In this document: positions 18,607-27,715 of the stretch, piece by piece
Numbering within the stretch: position 1 is the stretch's first letter
Layout: each line of letters begins with the position of its first letter
Assembly (NCBI GenBank): GCA_002869635.1
Contig: PKUF01000032.1
Location: forward strand, 1-44,598
From: Desulfuromonas sp.
Lineage (GTDB): Bacteria; Desulfobacterota; Desulfuromonadia; Desulfuromonadales; BM515
Length of the DNA: 44,598 nucleotides
Direction: 5' to 3'
Program-made: the position numbers and the translations under genes
The notes under the pieces: generated by a model
Databases searched by the model: none
Told to the model about the DNA's origin: nothing
Seen by the model: the letters and a program-made list of their open reading frames with translations, nothing else

Positions 18607-19623
18607 TTAAACCGTGTCGACTGGTTCAACCAAAGCAATCTCCTCAAGATTGCGAATGGCGGCTGGCTGTCCCAAGGTGATCAGGATATCGGAGGCCGCG
18701 ATCTCAACATCGGAGGCAGGATTGAAAACCATCTGCCCATCCCCCTTCTTGATCCCGACGATGATAATCCCGAGGTCGCGACGGATCCCCGAGGCGACAA
18801 GACTTTTACCGACCAGAGCCGAGGCGGCATCAACCCGTATCTCTTCCAGTTGCAGCTCAAGGTTTCGGCCGGCGGTGGCAATTTCGATGAAGTCCATCAC
18901 CGAAGGACGCAGTATCGCCTGCGCCATACGGTTGGCACCAATGGTATAGGGAGAGATCACTTTGTTGGCGCCGGCCCGTTTAAGCTTCTTCTCTGACCCC
19001 TCCTCACCGGAGCGGGCAAGAATAAAGAGCTCGGGATTAAGGCCGCGAGCGGTCAGGGTGATATAGACATTCTCGGTATCGGAGGTGACTACCGTCACCA
19101 GCCCTCGCGCCCGTTCGATCCCCGCCGCCATCAAGACCTCATCATCGGTGGCATCGCCCCGAACATGGAGGAAGCCTTCCGCTTCGATCTTCTGGCAGAG
19201 ATCCGGCTCACGTTCAACCACAACAAACGGTAGCGGCCGGTTGTGAAATTCGCGACAGATCAGATGGCCGATTCGGCCGTAACCACAGATGATGTAGTGC
19301 CCTTTGAGTTTTCGGATCTGCTTCTCCACTTTCTTCCTCCCGAGAATCCCGAGCAGGTGCCCTTCAACGGTAAACTGAATCAAACTCCCCACCGCATATG
19401 CAATGATTCCCGCCCCGAAGAGAATCAGCAGGATGGTGAACGCTTTCCCCTCCTCCGAAAGACGGTGCACCTCACCATAACCGACCGTCGCCAGAGTAAT
19501 CACCGTCATGTAGAGCGCATCAAAAAAACTCCAATCTTCGATAACCGCGTAACCGGCGGTTCCCGCCCCCATTACCGCAATTAGAATAAATAGAGAAAAG
19601 CGCAGATGCCGAATCGGATCCAT
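18607..19623 (-). CDS. Potassium channel with RCK (TrkA-N/TrkA-C) domains
   Basis: The 338-aa protein starts with two membrane segments (residues 9-30 and 60-88) flanking a pore helix and the K+ selectivity filter TVGYGE at about 47-52. An RCK/TrkA-N domain follows (about 105-225), opening with the Rossmann motif HYIICGYGRIGHLICREF. A TrkA-C domain covers about 245-330. This is the MthK-type two-TM ligand-gated channel architecture. It converges on selD with 17 bp between the stops and is divergent from the GntR gene, so it shares the operator-containing promoter region. Control by that regulator is possible but not shown. Confidence 0.94.
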   Translation of the reverse strand: MDPIRHLRFSLFILIAVMGAGTAGYAVIEDWSFFDALYMTVITLATVGYGEVHRLSEEGKAFTILLILFGAGIIAYAVGSLIQFTVEGHLLGILGRKKVEKQIRKLKGHYIICGYGRIGHLICREFHNRPLPFVVVEREPDLCQKIEAEGFLHVRGDATDDEVLMAAGIERARGLVTVVTSDTENVYITLTARGLNPELFILARSGEEGSEKKLKRAGANKVISPYTIGANRMAQAILRPSVMDFIEIATAGRNLELQLEEIRVDAASALVGKSLVASGIRRDLGIIIVGIKKGDGQMVFNPASDVEIAASDILITLGQPAAIRNLEEIALVEPVDTV

Positions 19624-19705
19624 CTATTTTCACCCTAAAAAAGAAATTCACGGATCATAGCGCATAAAGCTTAAAAAACAAGAATATATCATGGGTTGAA
19701 GGATA

Positions 19706-19749
19706 TTGTATACAAAATGACTTGACAACCTATGTATACTGTATACAAT
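19706..19749 (+). promoter_or_regulatory. Promoter with paired TGTATACA operators before the GntR gene
   Basis: A promoter TTGACA (19722-19727), 16-bp spacer, TACAAT (19744-19749) reads toward the regulator gene. Palindrome TTGTATACAA (19706-19715) lies upstream of the -35. A second site, built of TGTATAC repeats ending CTGTATACAAT (19733-19749), overlaps the -10. Their centres are about 33 bp apart, three helical turns. Such palindromes are typical GntR-family sites, so autorepression is likely. Confidence 0.68.
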
Positions 19750-19779
19750 TCCCGGCAAGATCATTGTGGGAGTGGGATT

Positions 19780-20490
19780 GTGCGAAAAAAACCGATTGAA
19801 CGGCATCAGACATTACGTGAAAAGATCATTGAGACCATTCGCGATGCGATCCTCAAAGGGACCCTGAAGGCGGGTGAGAAGGTCGCCGAGCCGGAACTGG
19901 CTGAGCGCTTCGGTATCAGCCGCACTCCGATTCGCGAGGCATTTCGCCAACTCGAATCCGAAGGCTATCTCACTGTCATTCCACGCAAAGGGGCGGTTGT
20001 CGCCTCCCTCTCGGAACGCGACATTGAAGAGTTCTACTCGATCAAGAGCATCCTTGAAGGGTATGCGGCCCGTATGGCGGCAGAGAATCTCTCCGACAAG
20101 GATATTGAGCGGCTTGAAACCATCAACGAGCGCCTGCATCAGCTTGCCATTGGCGGTGACATCAAGACCTTTTTCAAGATCCATAACGAATTTCACGACC
20201 TCTTTATCCGCGCCGCCGGCAACGAGAAGCTCTTCGAGCTGATCGGTCAACTCGGTCTCAAATTTAACCGTCTGCGCATGGCCTCCCTCTCCTTGCCGGG
20301 ACGGATGGACATCTCAGTGCAAGAACATAAGAAAATCCTTCAGGCCTTTCGCCAGCACGATGGCGAGGCCGCTGACAATCTGGTTCGCAAAAATGCGACC
20401 TACGGAGGCCAAGTTCTCCTCCAGAGTCTTGCCCAGCAAGAGGGGAGACGGATCGAAACATCGATCGTCTCCCAGTCGGTCGACGTCTAA
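19780..20490 (+). CDS. GntR-family (FCD subfamily) transcriptional regulator
   Basis: The 236-aa protein has an N-terminal winged helix (about 5-72) with AELAERFGISRTPIREAF-type recognition sequence (here PELAERFGISRTPIREAFRQLESEGYL). An all-helical FCD ligand domain follows (about 80-220), with the metal/ligand pattern D..FH..... (KIHNEFHDLFIRAAGN) and a later EH (SVQEHKKILQAF). The GTG at 19780 follows GGGAGTGGGATT. The track start at 19732 lies inside the promoter and is rejected. The ligand is probably a small carboxylate, as is common for FCD proteins, but nothing here identifies it. The paired TTGTATACAA-type sites upstream suggest autoregulation. Confidence 0.93.
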   Translation: MRKKPIERHQTLREKIIETIRDAILKGTLKAGEKVAEPELAERFGISRTPIREAFRQLESEGYLTVIPRKGAVVASLSERDIEEFYSIKSILEGYAARMAAENLSDKDIERLETINERLHQLAIGGDIKTFFKIHNEFHDLFIRAAGNEKLFELIGQLGLKFNRLRMASLSLPGRMDISVQEHKKILQAFRQHDGEAADNLVRKNATYGGQVLLQSLAQQEGRRIETSIVSQSVDV

Positions 20491-20516
20491 GGAGAACATC
20501 TGGCAACAACATACCG

Positions 20517-20540
20517 ACCCCGCCCTCCGCGGGGTTTTTC
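20517..20540 (+). terminator. Rho-independent terminator of the GntR gene
   Basis: A seven-base-pair stem ACCCCGC/GCGGGGT with a CCTCC loop is followed by TTTTTCTTTTCC. It lies 27 bp after the stop codon. Confidence 0.85.
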
Positions 20541-20623
20541 TTTTCCTCCCCTTGCGCTCCCCCCCACTCCTCGGTGTATCATGCCGCTCGGGCAATGACG
20601 CCCTTCTCGCTTAAAAGGTTTTC

Positions 20624-21793
20624 ATGTCGCGCACGATCTCTTGGTTCAGAGTCTCCCTGTTCATCCTTATCCTCCTCAATCTCAACGGCTGCCTCACCGC
20701 TCCTCCCAGCGTCGCCCCACCGACACTGACCCCGGTCGCATGGAAAGACCTTCCCGGCTGGGAAGAAGATAGCCTCTCTCAAGCGTGGCCAGCCTTTCTA
20801 CAGAGCTGTCGCGTCCTCAAAAAGAGAGTGGGGTGGCAAGATCTCTGCGGCAACGCCCAAGAGCTCGCAGCGAATGAAGTCGCCATCCGAAACTTTTTCG
20901 AAACGAACTTCACCCCCTGTCGGGTCACGAACAAAGATGGCAGCGATCATGGGCTGATTACCGGCTACTACATGCCGGAACTCACCGGCAGCCGTACCCC
21001 GAAAGAGCCATTTCTCTATCCACTCTACAAGGTGCCGGCCGACCTTCTCATCGTCGATCTGACCCGCACCTACCCCGACCTCGACAACTTCCGCCTCCGC
21101 GGCCGAGTCGAGGGACGCAAGATCATCCCTTACTACACCCGCAAAGAGATCGATAGCGATCACTCTCTCCTCGCCGGCAACGAACTCCTCTGGGTCGACG
21201 ACCCGGTCGATCTTTTTTTTCTTCACATTCAGGGCTCGGGGCGAATCCGCCTCGACAGCGGCGAGACCGTCATGGTCAACTACGCTGATCAAAACGGTCA
21301 TCCCTTTCGTTCCATCGGCAAGCTCCTTCTTGAGCGAGGCGAAATGAGCCGTGATCAGATGTCGATGCAGAACATCAAACGCTGGGCGCAGCAGAACCCC
21401 GACAGGGTCTGGAGCCTGCTGGCCGAGAATCCGAGTTACATCTTCTTTCGCGAGACGCCTGACAACGGCGCTCCCCCGCCCGGTGCCCTCGGCGTCCGCC
21501 TCACCTCCGAACGAAGCATCGCCGTCGACCGCCGCAGCATCCCTCTCGGCGCCCCGGTCTTTCTCGCCACCCACCGCCCAGAGAACCTGCAGACCCCGCT
21601 CAACCGTCTGATGCTGGCTCAAGATACCGGCGGCGCCATCCGCGGGGCCGTTCGGGCCGATTTCTTCTGGGGGATCGGCAAACAGGCTGGCAGCATCGCC
21701 GGAAGGATGAAACAACAGGGGAAGATGTGGGTCTTGTTGCCGAAATCGCTCGCACCAAAGATGAACGAAAAAACAAAAAGCCCGCTCAATTGA
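20624..21793 (+). CDS. mltA: Membrane-bound lytic murein transglycosylase A (lipoprotein)
   Basis: MltA cleaves peptidoglycan glycan strands to give 1,6-anhydro-muropeptides. The 389-aa protein opens with a lipoprotein signal (FILILLNLNGC), so it should be anchored in the envelope by the lipobox cysteine at about residue 23. The MltA domain is seen in GLITGYYMPELTGS, IPYYTRKEI and FFLHIQGSGRIRL. The C-terminal 3D domain carries the catalytic-aspartate motif (MLAQDTGGAIRGAVRADFFWG). It stands alone between two terminators, and its last codons (SPLN-stop) form one arm of the downstream terminator. Confidence 0.95.
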   Translation: MSRTISWFRVSLFILILLNLNGCLTAPPSVAPPTLTPVAWKDLPGWEEDSLSQAWPAFLQSCRVLKKRVGWQDLCGNAQELAANEVAIRNFFETNFTPCRVTNKDGSDHGLITGYYMPELTGSRTPKEPFLYPLYKVPADLLIVDLTRTYPDLDNFRLRGRVEGRKIIPYYTRKEIDSDHSLLAGNELLWVDDPVDLFFLHIQGSGRIRLDSGETVMVNYADQNGHPFRSIGKLLLERGEMSRDQMSMQNIKRWAQQNPDRVWSLLAENPSYIFFRETPDNGAPPPGALGVRLTSERSIAVDRRSIPLGAPVFLATHRPENLQTPLNRLMLAQDTGGAIRGAVRADFFWGIGKQAGSIAGRMKQQGKMWVLLPKSLAPKMNEKTKSPLN

Positions 21794-21804
21794 GCGGGCT
21801 TTTT
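21775..21804. terminator. Bidirectional terminator overlapping the mltA stop codon
   Basis: A perfect 30-bp palindrome, AAAAAGCCCGCTCAA and its complement, gives a GC-rich hairpin with A/T runs on both sides. It therefore serves mltA on the plus strand and the small membrane gene on the minus strand. The mltA TGA is in the loop-proximal part. Confidence 0.9.
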
Positions 21805-21825
21805 CAGAGTGAACACCACGAGAGT

Positions 21826-22011
21826 TTAGATCGTCTGCCAAAGCGAGTAGCCAAACCAGGTAAAAACAACTCCGCTGAGCGCGACGGCGAAAAAGAACAA
21901 GGCGAAGGTCAGCAACGTCAGCGCCTGCTTCATATAACGCCGGCGCCACGTCAGCACACCAAGGTAGAGACAGAGCAGCGACAACGGAAATGAAAGAATA
22001 GCAAAAAGCAT
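21826..22011 (-). CDS. Small two-span membrane protein of unknown function
   Basis: The 61-aa product consists almost entirely of two hydrophobic segments (about 3-21 and 30-57) joined by a basic turn (WRRRYMK), which predicts an inner-membrane hairpin with a cytoplasmic loop. I do not recognise the family. The ribosome site is weak (CAGGTTTGTCTGATG). The gene ends 22 bp before a bidirectional terminator, and a hairpin at 22031-22053 separates it from the SMR gene, which supports it as a real, separate transcription unit. Confidence 0.6.
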   Translation of the reverse strand: MLFAILSFPLSLLCLYLGVLTWRRRYMKQALTLLTFALFFFAVALSGVVFTWFGYSLWQTI

Positions 22012-22030
22012 CAGACAAACCTGTAAAACG

Positions 22031-22053
22031 AAAAAGGGGCAGACGCATTGCCC
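22031..22053 (-). terminator. Possible terminator after the SMR transporter gene
   Basis: On the minus strand GGGCA, a seven-base loop and TGCCC are followed by CTTTTTCG. It lies about 70 bp after the SMR stop. The stem is short, so the call is moderate. Confidence 0.5.
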
Positions 22054-22121
22054 GCGCCTTTGGTCTTCTGCTGAAGTCGTCCGTTACGACATCTCGAATG
22101 GAACCTCCAAACAGCCCCAAC

Positions 22122-22457
22122 CTAGTGGTTAATCGTTTTGGAGAAGACGTTTATCACAACCACTCCAGAAACGATTAACCCCATACCAATGACAGCAGAG
22201 ACATCGGGGACTTGTTTATAGATAAAGATACTAAAGACCGTCACCAAAACGATACCGAGACCGCTCCAAATCGCATAGGCAATACCAACAGGCATTGATC
22301 GCAATGTTAGCATCAAGAAATAAAAAGCGGCGCAGTAACCAACGATCACGATTGCCGAAGGCGCTACTTTTGTGAACTCTTCGGACGCCTTTAAGGCACT
22401 CGTTGCGATGACCTCTGCGAGAATTGCTATCAACAAAAAGACATAAGCCATTTTCAT
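22122..22457 (-). CDS. Small multidrug resistance (SMR/EmrE-family) transporter
   Basis: The 111-aa, four-helix protein matches the EmrE type. The essential membrane glutamate lies in [16 protein letters not shown] (Glu15 from this start). The [17 protein letters not shown] motif of helix 3 is intact, and helix 4 is [18 protein letters not shown]. It would act as a proton-coupled dimer exporting cationic hydrophobic compounds. I use the ATG at 22457 because GGAGCCGGG precedes it; the track ATG at 22478 has no ribosome site. It stands alone, so the substrate cannot be judged from context. Confidence 0.92.
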   Translation of the reverse strand: MKMAYVFLLIAILAEVIATSALKASEEFTKVAPSAIVIVGYCAAFYFLMLTLRSMPVGIAYAIWSGLGIVLVTVFSIFIYKQVPDVSAVIGMGLIVSGVVVINVFSKTINH

Positions 22458-22529
22458 CCCGGCTCCGTTTCTCCTCATGATGCAAAGTTCAATTCAGATC
22501 TGCGCTGACAGCATTGGCAGACTTGTTTT

Positions 22530-22589
22530 AAAAGACAAAGCCCATCTCCTGTGTACCAGTTTGTGTACCGGTTTTTCAGAAGATGGGCT
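22530..22589 (-). terminator. Hairpin downstream of tRNA-Ala, probable terminator
   Basis: On the minus strand AGCCCATCT pairs with AGATGGGCT and is followed by TTGTCTTTT. The 33-nt loop contains two copies of GGTACACA, 13 bp apart. It lies about 45 bp beyond the tRNA 3' end. The loop is larger than usual for a terminator. Confidence 0.6.
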
Positions 22590-22632
22590 CTATATCGTCT
22601 AAGCTCTTAACCTATCTAAGAACTTAATCTTT

Positions 22633-22708
22633 TGGTGGAGCTGATGAGGATCGAACTCACGACCTACGCATTGCGAACGCGTCGCTCTCCCAGCTGAGCT
22701 ACAGCCCC
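22633..22708 (-). tRNA. tRNA-Ala (anticodon CGC)
   Basis: The 76-nt minus-strand sequence folds as a standard cloverleaf. The acceptor GGGGCTG pairs with CAGCTCC (one G-U). The D arm is GCTC...GAGC, the anticodon arm ACGCG-TTCGCAA-TGCGT, and the T arm GTGAG-TTCGATC-CTCAT. The 3' ACCA is encoded. The anticodon CGC reads the alanine codon GCG. Confidence 0.96.
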
Positions 22709-22744
22709 AGAACAGAGCATTTATATACAAAGCGTTGACGCTTG

Positions 22745-25003
22745 TCAATAGTTCGGTACGACACTGACGCCATCTTTTCCCACCGGGAGTTTAATTGTAA
22801 AAATCGCCCCCTGCGGTCCGTTACGGGCGAGAAGTTCGCCGCGATGCTGTTCGACAATGCGACAGGAGATCGCCAGTCCGAGCCCGGTACCGTTATCCTT
22901 GGTCGAGAAGAAAGGGGCAAAGACCCGACCGATCCGCTCTTCGCCGATCCCCTCGCCACTATCCTCAACTTCAATGCTGACCGCTTCGGCGCCACGGAAG
23001 AAACCGGGAAAGACCCGCAAAGTCAATACCCCCCCTTGCAACATCGCCTGACGGGCATTGGCCAGCAGGTTGATCATCACCTGATGCAGCTTGGCGGCAT
23101 CACCGAGAATCTTCGGCAACGGACGGACAATCTCGAGGCGCAGATCGATCTTCGCCGCAGCGAGAAGGTCGCGCTCGAGCTCTAGACTCTTCTCAACCAT
23201 CCCTTCCGGGTCGACCTCCGAGAAACAGAGTAGCTGTTTGCGGGAGAAGCCGAGAATGCTATCGAGCATCTCCTCAAGGCGTACCCCTTCGCGATGAATG
23301 ATCTCACCATATTCCCGCATCTTGCCGGGGTCACTCTCTTTACGGGCGATACGGGAAGCAAACCCCCCGATGGCAACCAGCGGATTCTTCAGTTCATGAG
23401 CGATGGAGGCGGCCATCTCACCGAGCAGTGCCATCTTCTCGCCATGCATCAGTCGCTCTTCGGTCTTGTGCAACTCCTGATTAGCAAGCTCAAGGTTGCG
23501 CAGCAGCAGTGAGTTCTCCATGGCGGCCGACGCCTGACTGGCGAAGAGTTCGAGAAAGTAGAGACGCTGGGCCGTAATCTCCTGCTTTGATTCGGGGTTA
23601 TCGACCACCAGCACCCCCAAAGGGCGGTGGCGACCGAGCAGAGGGGCACAAGCGTAAGGGCCGAGCTGCAAGGTTTCAGCAAAAAGAGCGGCGCCTCTCT
23701 CATGTCGAGGATGAGGGACAAAGATCACCCGCTGACTCTGCAGCGCCCGCGCCAACGGATTCTCCTCGCCTCTTCCCGCCAGGCGCTGTTTCACGACCTG
23801 ACGACAAAAAGGGGATTTATGCTGCAACGCCTCGGCCTCGGGGCAGATCCGGGGTTGCTCCCAGTCGACCTTGTCTCGCCCCCCCAAAAGGGCAAAAAGG
23901 GCACTTTCCCGCGTCACTCCAAGCATCCCCTGCAGCATACCGCTGCGTTCGTTGAGCATGAAGAGCATCGCCCGTTCGAAGCCCCCCCCATCGGGAACCG
24001 CCGCCGCCGAGAGGATCAAGTGGGTCAACTCATCCATCTTGACGGTGCTGTGAATCGCCTTGGAGATCCGGTAGAGGGTCGCCGTCTCACGCAGCTTGCG
24101 CTCATTCTCCACCGCCAGAGTCGAGCGAGCTTCGTGGGCCGTAATCCGCTCAAGGGCATGGGCAAAAAGAGAGTAGATCGCCGAAACAAAACGACGCTGA
24201 CGCCGCTCCCCCCAGACCGGCGAGGTCTCCTGGCCCTCGGCGAACAGGGTAAGAATTCCTAGCACCCGCCCCTGAAATCGCAAGGGGGCTGATAGGGCGA
24301 GAAAATCGTCCGAACGCTGTTCGCGATAACCATCACATTGCACCACCTGCCAAGAGAGTTCCTGGGCAGAGCGACGCATCGCCTCGATCACTGCACCCTG
24401 CGGAATTGCCGCCTGAAAGAAGCAGTTGCCGAGCAGGGTATTCCCATGCAAAGGACGTAGGCCAGCAGCGAGGATACCGCGCTGATGAAAGAGGGTACGA
24501 CAGAGGTGAGAGAACGCCTCTTCGATCGAACCGGCCAGATGCAGGCTCTTTTCGAGCACGGTCAGTGAGCGCAGGGTGCGACGGCCCAAAGGGTCCGCCA
24601 GAGGAGGAGGTTCTGCAAAACGGGGAAAAACTGCGCTGAGGGCAAGGAGAGACCGGGTCAGCGCCGGCGCGAGGGGGCGCTGACCCAAGAGGACCAGCAA
24701 AGGAGGGTCGGCCCCCGGCAGAAGAGGGATAAAGTGATACGGCGAGACGAAGGTGACACGGTCGAGGGGAAGATACCCCGGTGAGGGGAGATCCCCTGCC
24801 GGCAGCCACCCCGCCACACCGCGCCCCGAAAGCTGACGGTTCCCCTGACGGCGCGACGGCGGTACCCAAAGCAGGGCGTCGTCACAACCACAGCGACGTG
24901 CCAGATCGGCAAGGAGTGTTTTTAATCCCTCAAGATCGGACTCGGAAAGCAGACGAGCGCGTGGCAAAAACGACAACAGGATGTCGTTGGAGCTCTTCTC
25001 CAT
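22745..25003 (-). CDS. GAF-domain sensor histidine kinase
   Basis: The 752-aa protein has no membrane segment and is probably cytoplasmic. Residues 1-300 are poorly characterised and may include a degenerate GAF domain. A GAF domain spans about 320-495 (RISKAIHSTVKMDELTHLIL ... GVLVVDN). A coiled linker (NLELANQELHKTEERLMHGEKMA) leads to the HisKA domain with phosphoacceptor SIAHELKNPL. The HATPase domain shows N box HQVMINLLANARQAM, DSGEGIG and GTGLGL. GGAGGAAGGG precedes the ATG. No response regulator is adjacent, so it is an orphan kinase and its partner is unknown. Confidence 0.93.
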   Translation of the reverse strand: MEKSSNDILLSFLPRARLLSESDLEGLKTLLADLARRCGCDDALLWVPPSRRQGNRQLSGRGVAGWLPAGDLPSPGYLPLDRVTFVSPYHFIPLLPGADPPLLVLLGQRPLAPALTRSLLALSAVFPRFAEPPPLADPLGRRTLRSLTVLEKSLHLAGSIEEAFSHLCRTLFHQRGILAAGLRPLHGNTLLGNCFFQAAIPQGAVIEAMRRSAQELSWQVVQCDGYREQRSDDFLALSAPLRFQGRVLGILTLFAEGQETSPVWGERRQRRFVSAIYSLFAHALERITAHEARSTLAVENERKLRETATLYRISKAIHSTVKMDELTHLILSAAAVPDGGGFERAMLFMLNERSGMLQGMLGVTRESALFALLGGRDKVDWEQPRICPEAEALQHKSPFCRQVVKQRLAGRGEENPLARALQSQRVIFVPHPRHERGAALFAETLQLGPYACAPLLGRHRPLGVLVVDNPESKQEITAQRLYFLELFASQASAAMENSLLLRNLELANQELHKTEERLMHGEKMALLGEMAASIAHELKNPLVAIGGFASRIARKESDPGKMREYGEIIHREGVRLEEMLDSILGFSRKQLLCFSEVDPEGMVEKSLELERDLLAAAKIDLRLEIVRPLPKILGDAAKLHQVMINLLANARQAMLQGGVLTLRVFPGFFRGAEAVSIEVEDSGEGIGEERIGRVFAPFFSTKDNGTGLGLAISCRIVEQHRGELLARNGPQGAIFTIKLPVGKDGVSVVPNY

Positions 25004-25049
25004 CCCTTCCTCCCCGAATCACGACAGATCGTACACCGGAGCAGGTTTG

Positions 25050-25406
25050 TCAGCCGATCTTCTCCTGACGCTCCTGCTCGGTCTTGCACTCAATGCAGAG
25101 GGTGGTGACCGGACGGGCCCGCAGACGAGCATCGCCGATTTCCTCCTCACAACTCTCGCAGATACCGAATTCACCGCTGTCGACCCGTTCGATCGCCTCG
25201 CGGATCTTCATGATCAGCTTGCGCTCGCGGTCACGGATACGCAGCTCAAAGTTACGGTCCGATTCAAGAGACGCCCGATCGGTCGGATCAGGGAAGTTGG
25301 TCTTCTCATCGGTCATCTCAGAGACGGTTTTTTCTGCTTCACGCACCAGTTCATCGAGCTGTTCTTGCAGAATGTTTCGAAATTCGTCGAGTTTTTCCTG
25401 CTCCAT
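25050..25406 (-). CDS. dksA: DksA/TraR-family zinc-finger transcription factor
   Basis: DksA-type proteins bind in the secondary channel of RNA polymerase and work with ppGpp. The 118-aa product has a helical coiled-coil region with the tip motif DPTDRAS (the DxxDxA of E. coli DksA). The C-terminal four-cysteine zinc finger is CESC...CIEC. I use the ATG at 25406, preceded by GGAGTATGTT; the track start lies 12 codons upstream in the leader. It is shorter than E. coli DksA (151 aa), as is usual for delta-proteobacterial relatives. It lies between uvrB and the histidine kinase on the same strand. Confidence 0.92.
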   Translation of the reverse strand: MEQEKLDEFRNILQEQLDELVREAEKTVSEMTDEKTNFPDPTDRASLESDRNFELRIRDRERKLIMKIREAIERVDSGEFGICESCEEEIGDARLRARPVTTLCIECKTEQERQEKIG

Positions 25407-25432
25407 AACATACTCCGGGAACGATTTTAAGA

Positions 25433-25453
25433 ATTTCCTCAAAATAGAGGAAA
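25433..25453. repeat. Short inverted repeat in the dksA leader
   Basis: TTTCCTC-AAAATA-GAGGAAA forms a seven-base-pair hairpin between uvrB and dksA, on the leader side of dksA. It could be a weak terminator for uvrB or a leader structure. No T run follows on the minus strand. Confidence 0.35.
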
Positions 25454-25492
25454 ACCTCTGTCAAGTCAACAACAAAGGGCTTGCACTTCCCC

Positions 25493-27511
25493 CTACTCCT
25501 CGGCAACGAGTCCCCCTTCGCGCCGCAACAGTTCCTCTTTTTCAAGCCGCAGCACCTTGTCACGCAGCCGCGCCGCCTCTTCAAACTCAAGCTCGGCGGC
25601 CGCCGCAAGCATCTCTTTTTTCAGCGCCGCAATCGCCTGTTGCAGCTCCTTGAGATTGCCATAGTCGCTCTCCTCTTCGGCGACCCGCGCCGCCTCTTCC
25701 TCATCCACTGCGGTGAGATCTTCAAGGATTGTACGCAGCGACTTGCTCACCGAGGTCGGGGTGATGCCGTGCTCGGCGTTGTAGTCAAGCTGGGTCTGGC
25801 GGCGCCGCTCGGTCTCGTCGATGCAGGCCTGCATGCTGCGGGTGATCTTATCGGCGTACATGATGACCCGTCCCTCGACATTTCGCGCCGCCCGGCCGCA
25901 GGTCTGGATGAGCGATTTTTCGCTCCGCAGGAACCCTTCCTTATCGGCATCAAGGATCGCCACCAACCCGACCTCGGGGATGTCGAGCCCCTCACGCAAG
26001 AGGTTGATCCCGATCAGCACGTCGAACACCCCCTGACGCAGATCACGGATGATCTCCATCCGCTGCACCGTGTCGATATCCGAGTGGAGATAGCGCACCC
26101 GCACCCCAACCTCCTCAAGGTAGCCGGTAAGATCCTCGGCCATCCGCTTGGTCAGGGTCGTCGCCAGCACCCGCGCCCCGGCCTCAGTGGTGGTGCGGAT
26201 CTCGCCGAGCAGATCGTCGACCTGCTGCCGTGCCGGACGGATCTCAATGGGCGGGTCGACCAGCCCGGTGGGGCGGACGATCTGCTCCACCACCACCCCT
26301 TGCGCCTTCTCCAGTTCGTAATCACCGGGGGTCGCCGAGACATAGACCGTCTGCACCCCCTTCCCTTCGAACTCGGTGAACTTCATCGGCCGGTTGTCGA
26401 GGGCCGAGGGGAGGCGGAAGCCGAAGTTGACCAGCGTCTCCTTGCGCGAGCGGTCGCCCCGGTACATCGCCCCGACCTGCGAGACGGTGACGTGACTCTC
26501 ATCGATAAAGAGGAGGGCGTCGTCGGGGAAGTAGTCAAAGAGGGTCGCCGGCGCCTCGCCGGGGTTGCGGCCATCGAGAAAACGTGAGTAGTTCTCGATC
26601 CCCTGGCAGTACCCCATCTCTTCGATCATCTCGATATCAAACATGGTGCGCTGCTCGATGCGCTGCGCTTCAACAAGCATGTTGCGAGCGCGAAATTGCT
26701 GAATGCTCTCGCGCAGTTCATCCTGTATCGAACGGATGGCGCGGTCGAGGGTCGGGCGGGTGGCGACATAGTGACTCGCCGGAAAGATGGTCGTGCTCGA
26801 AATCCGGTCGGTCACCACCCCCCGCACCGGATCGATCTCGCTGATCGTCTCGATCTCATCGCCGAAGAACTCGACCCGGATCGCCCGCTTCTCTTCGTAG
26901 GGGGGGAAGATCTCCACCGTGTCGCCGCGCACCCGAAAGGTACCGCGGTGAAAATCGACGTCGTTGCGCTCGTACTGAATCTCCACCAGCCGCTTGAGCA
27001 GATCGTTGCGGCCGATCTCTTCCCCCTCTTCAAGACGGATGAGCATGCCGAAGTAAGCCTCCGGCGAACCGAGGCCGTAGATGCAGCTCACCGAGGCGAC
27101 AATCAGCACATCGCGCCGCGACAGCAACGAGCGGGTGGCGCTGTGGCGCAGCTTGTCGATCTCTTCGTTGATGGAGGAGTCTTTTTCGATGAAGGTGTCG
27201 GTGGTCGGAACGTACGCCTCGGGCTGGTAGTAGTCGTAGTACGAGACGAAATATTCGACGGCGTTGTGGGGGAAGAACTCGCGAAACTCACCGTAGAGCT
27301 GCGCCGCCAGCGTCTTGTTGTGGGCCAGCACCAGCGTCGGGCGCTGCACCTGCGCCACCACGATGGCCATGGTAAAGGTCTTGCCGCTGCCGGTGACCCC
27401 GAGCAGCACCTGATGTCCATCGTTGCGGTTCACCCCCTCGACCAGCTCTTCAATGGCGCGGGGCTGGTCGCCACGAGGTTCATACGGGGAGTGCAATTCA
27501 AATTTGGCCAT
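25493..27511 (-). CDS. uvrB: UvrABC system protein B (excinuclease subunit)
   Basis: UvrB verifies DNA damage handed over by UvrA and loads UvrC in nucleotide excision repair. The protein is 672 aa from ATG 27511 (GGAAGTTCGC upstream); the track start is 5 codons earlier. It shows Walker [13 protein letters not shown], the damage-probing beta-hairpin region [21 protein letters not shown], the helicase motif DESHVT, motif VI-type QTCGRAARN and a C-terminal UVR domain ([18 protein letters not shown]). Length and order are typical for the family. Nothing unusual was seen. Confidence 0.98.
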   Translation of the reverse strand: MAKFELHSPYEPRGDQPRAIEELVEGVNRNDGHQVLLGVTGSGKTFTMAIVVAQVQRPTLVLAHNKTLAAQLYGEFREFFPHNAVEYFVSYYDYYQPEAYVPTTDTFIEKDSSINEEIDKLRHSATRSLLSRRDVLIVASVSCIYGLGSPEAYFGMLIRLEEGEEIGRNDLLKRLVEIQYERNDVDFHRGTFRVRGDTVEIFPPYEEKRAIRVEFFGDEIETISEIDPVRGVVTDRISSTTIFPASHYVATRPTLDRAIRSIQDELRESIQQFRARNMLVEAQRIEQRTMFDIEMIEEMGYCQGIENYSRFLDGRNPGEAPATLFDYFPDDALLFIDESHVTVSQVGAMYRGDRSRKETLVNFGFRLPSALDNRPMKFTEFEGKGVQTVYVSATPGDYELEKAQGVVVEQIVRPTGLVDPPIEIRPARQQVDDLLGEIRTTTEAGARVLATTLTKRMAEDLTGYLEEVGVRVRYLHSDIDTVQRMEIIRDLRQGVFDVLIGINLLREGLDIPEVGLVAILDADKEGFLRSEKSLIQTCGRAARNVEGRVIMYADKITRSMQACIDETERRRQTQLDYNAEHGITPTSVSKSLRTILEDLTAVDEEEAARVAEEESDYGNLKELQQAIAALKKEMLAAAAELEFEEAARLRDKVLRLEKEELLRREGGLVAEE

Positions 27512-27715
27512 GCGAACTTCCGTCAAGAGATACAGAGTTACGGGGTAAGAGGTCTATCATACTCCAAATGCGGCGGGGGCGAAAGACGAGGGGGATTTTG
27601 CAGAATGCCTGCGCTTTACAGACGGCAAAAGCTTTGACAGTCTTAAGTGATTTCAGGTAGAAAGGATAGAATCACTCGGGGGGATGATGGTTTCAGGATG
27701 AGTCGTTATACGAAT

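Noticed and set aside
22500-22640. Integrated element at tRNA-Ala
   Set aside because: No integrase and no second copy of the tRNA end is visible in the window.
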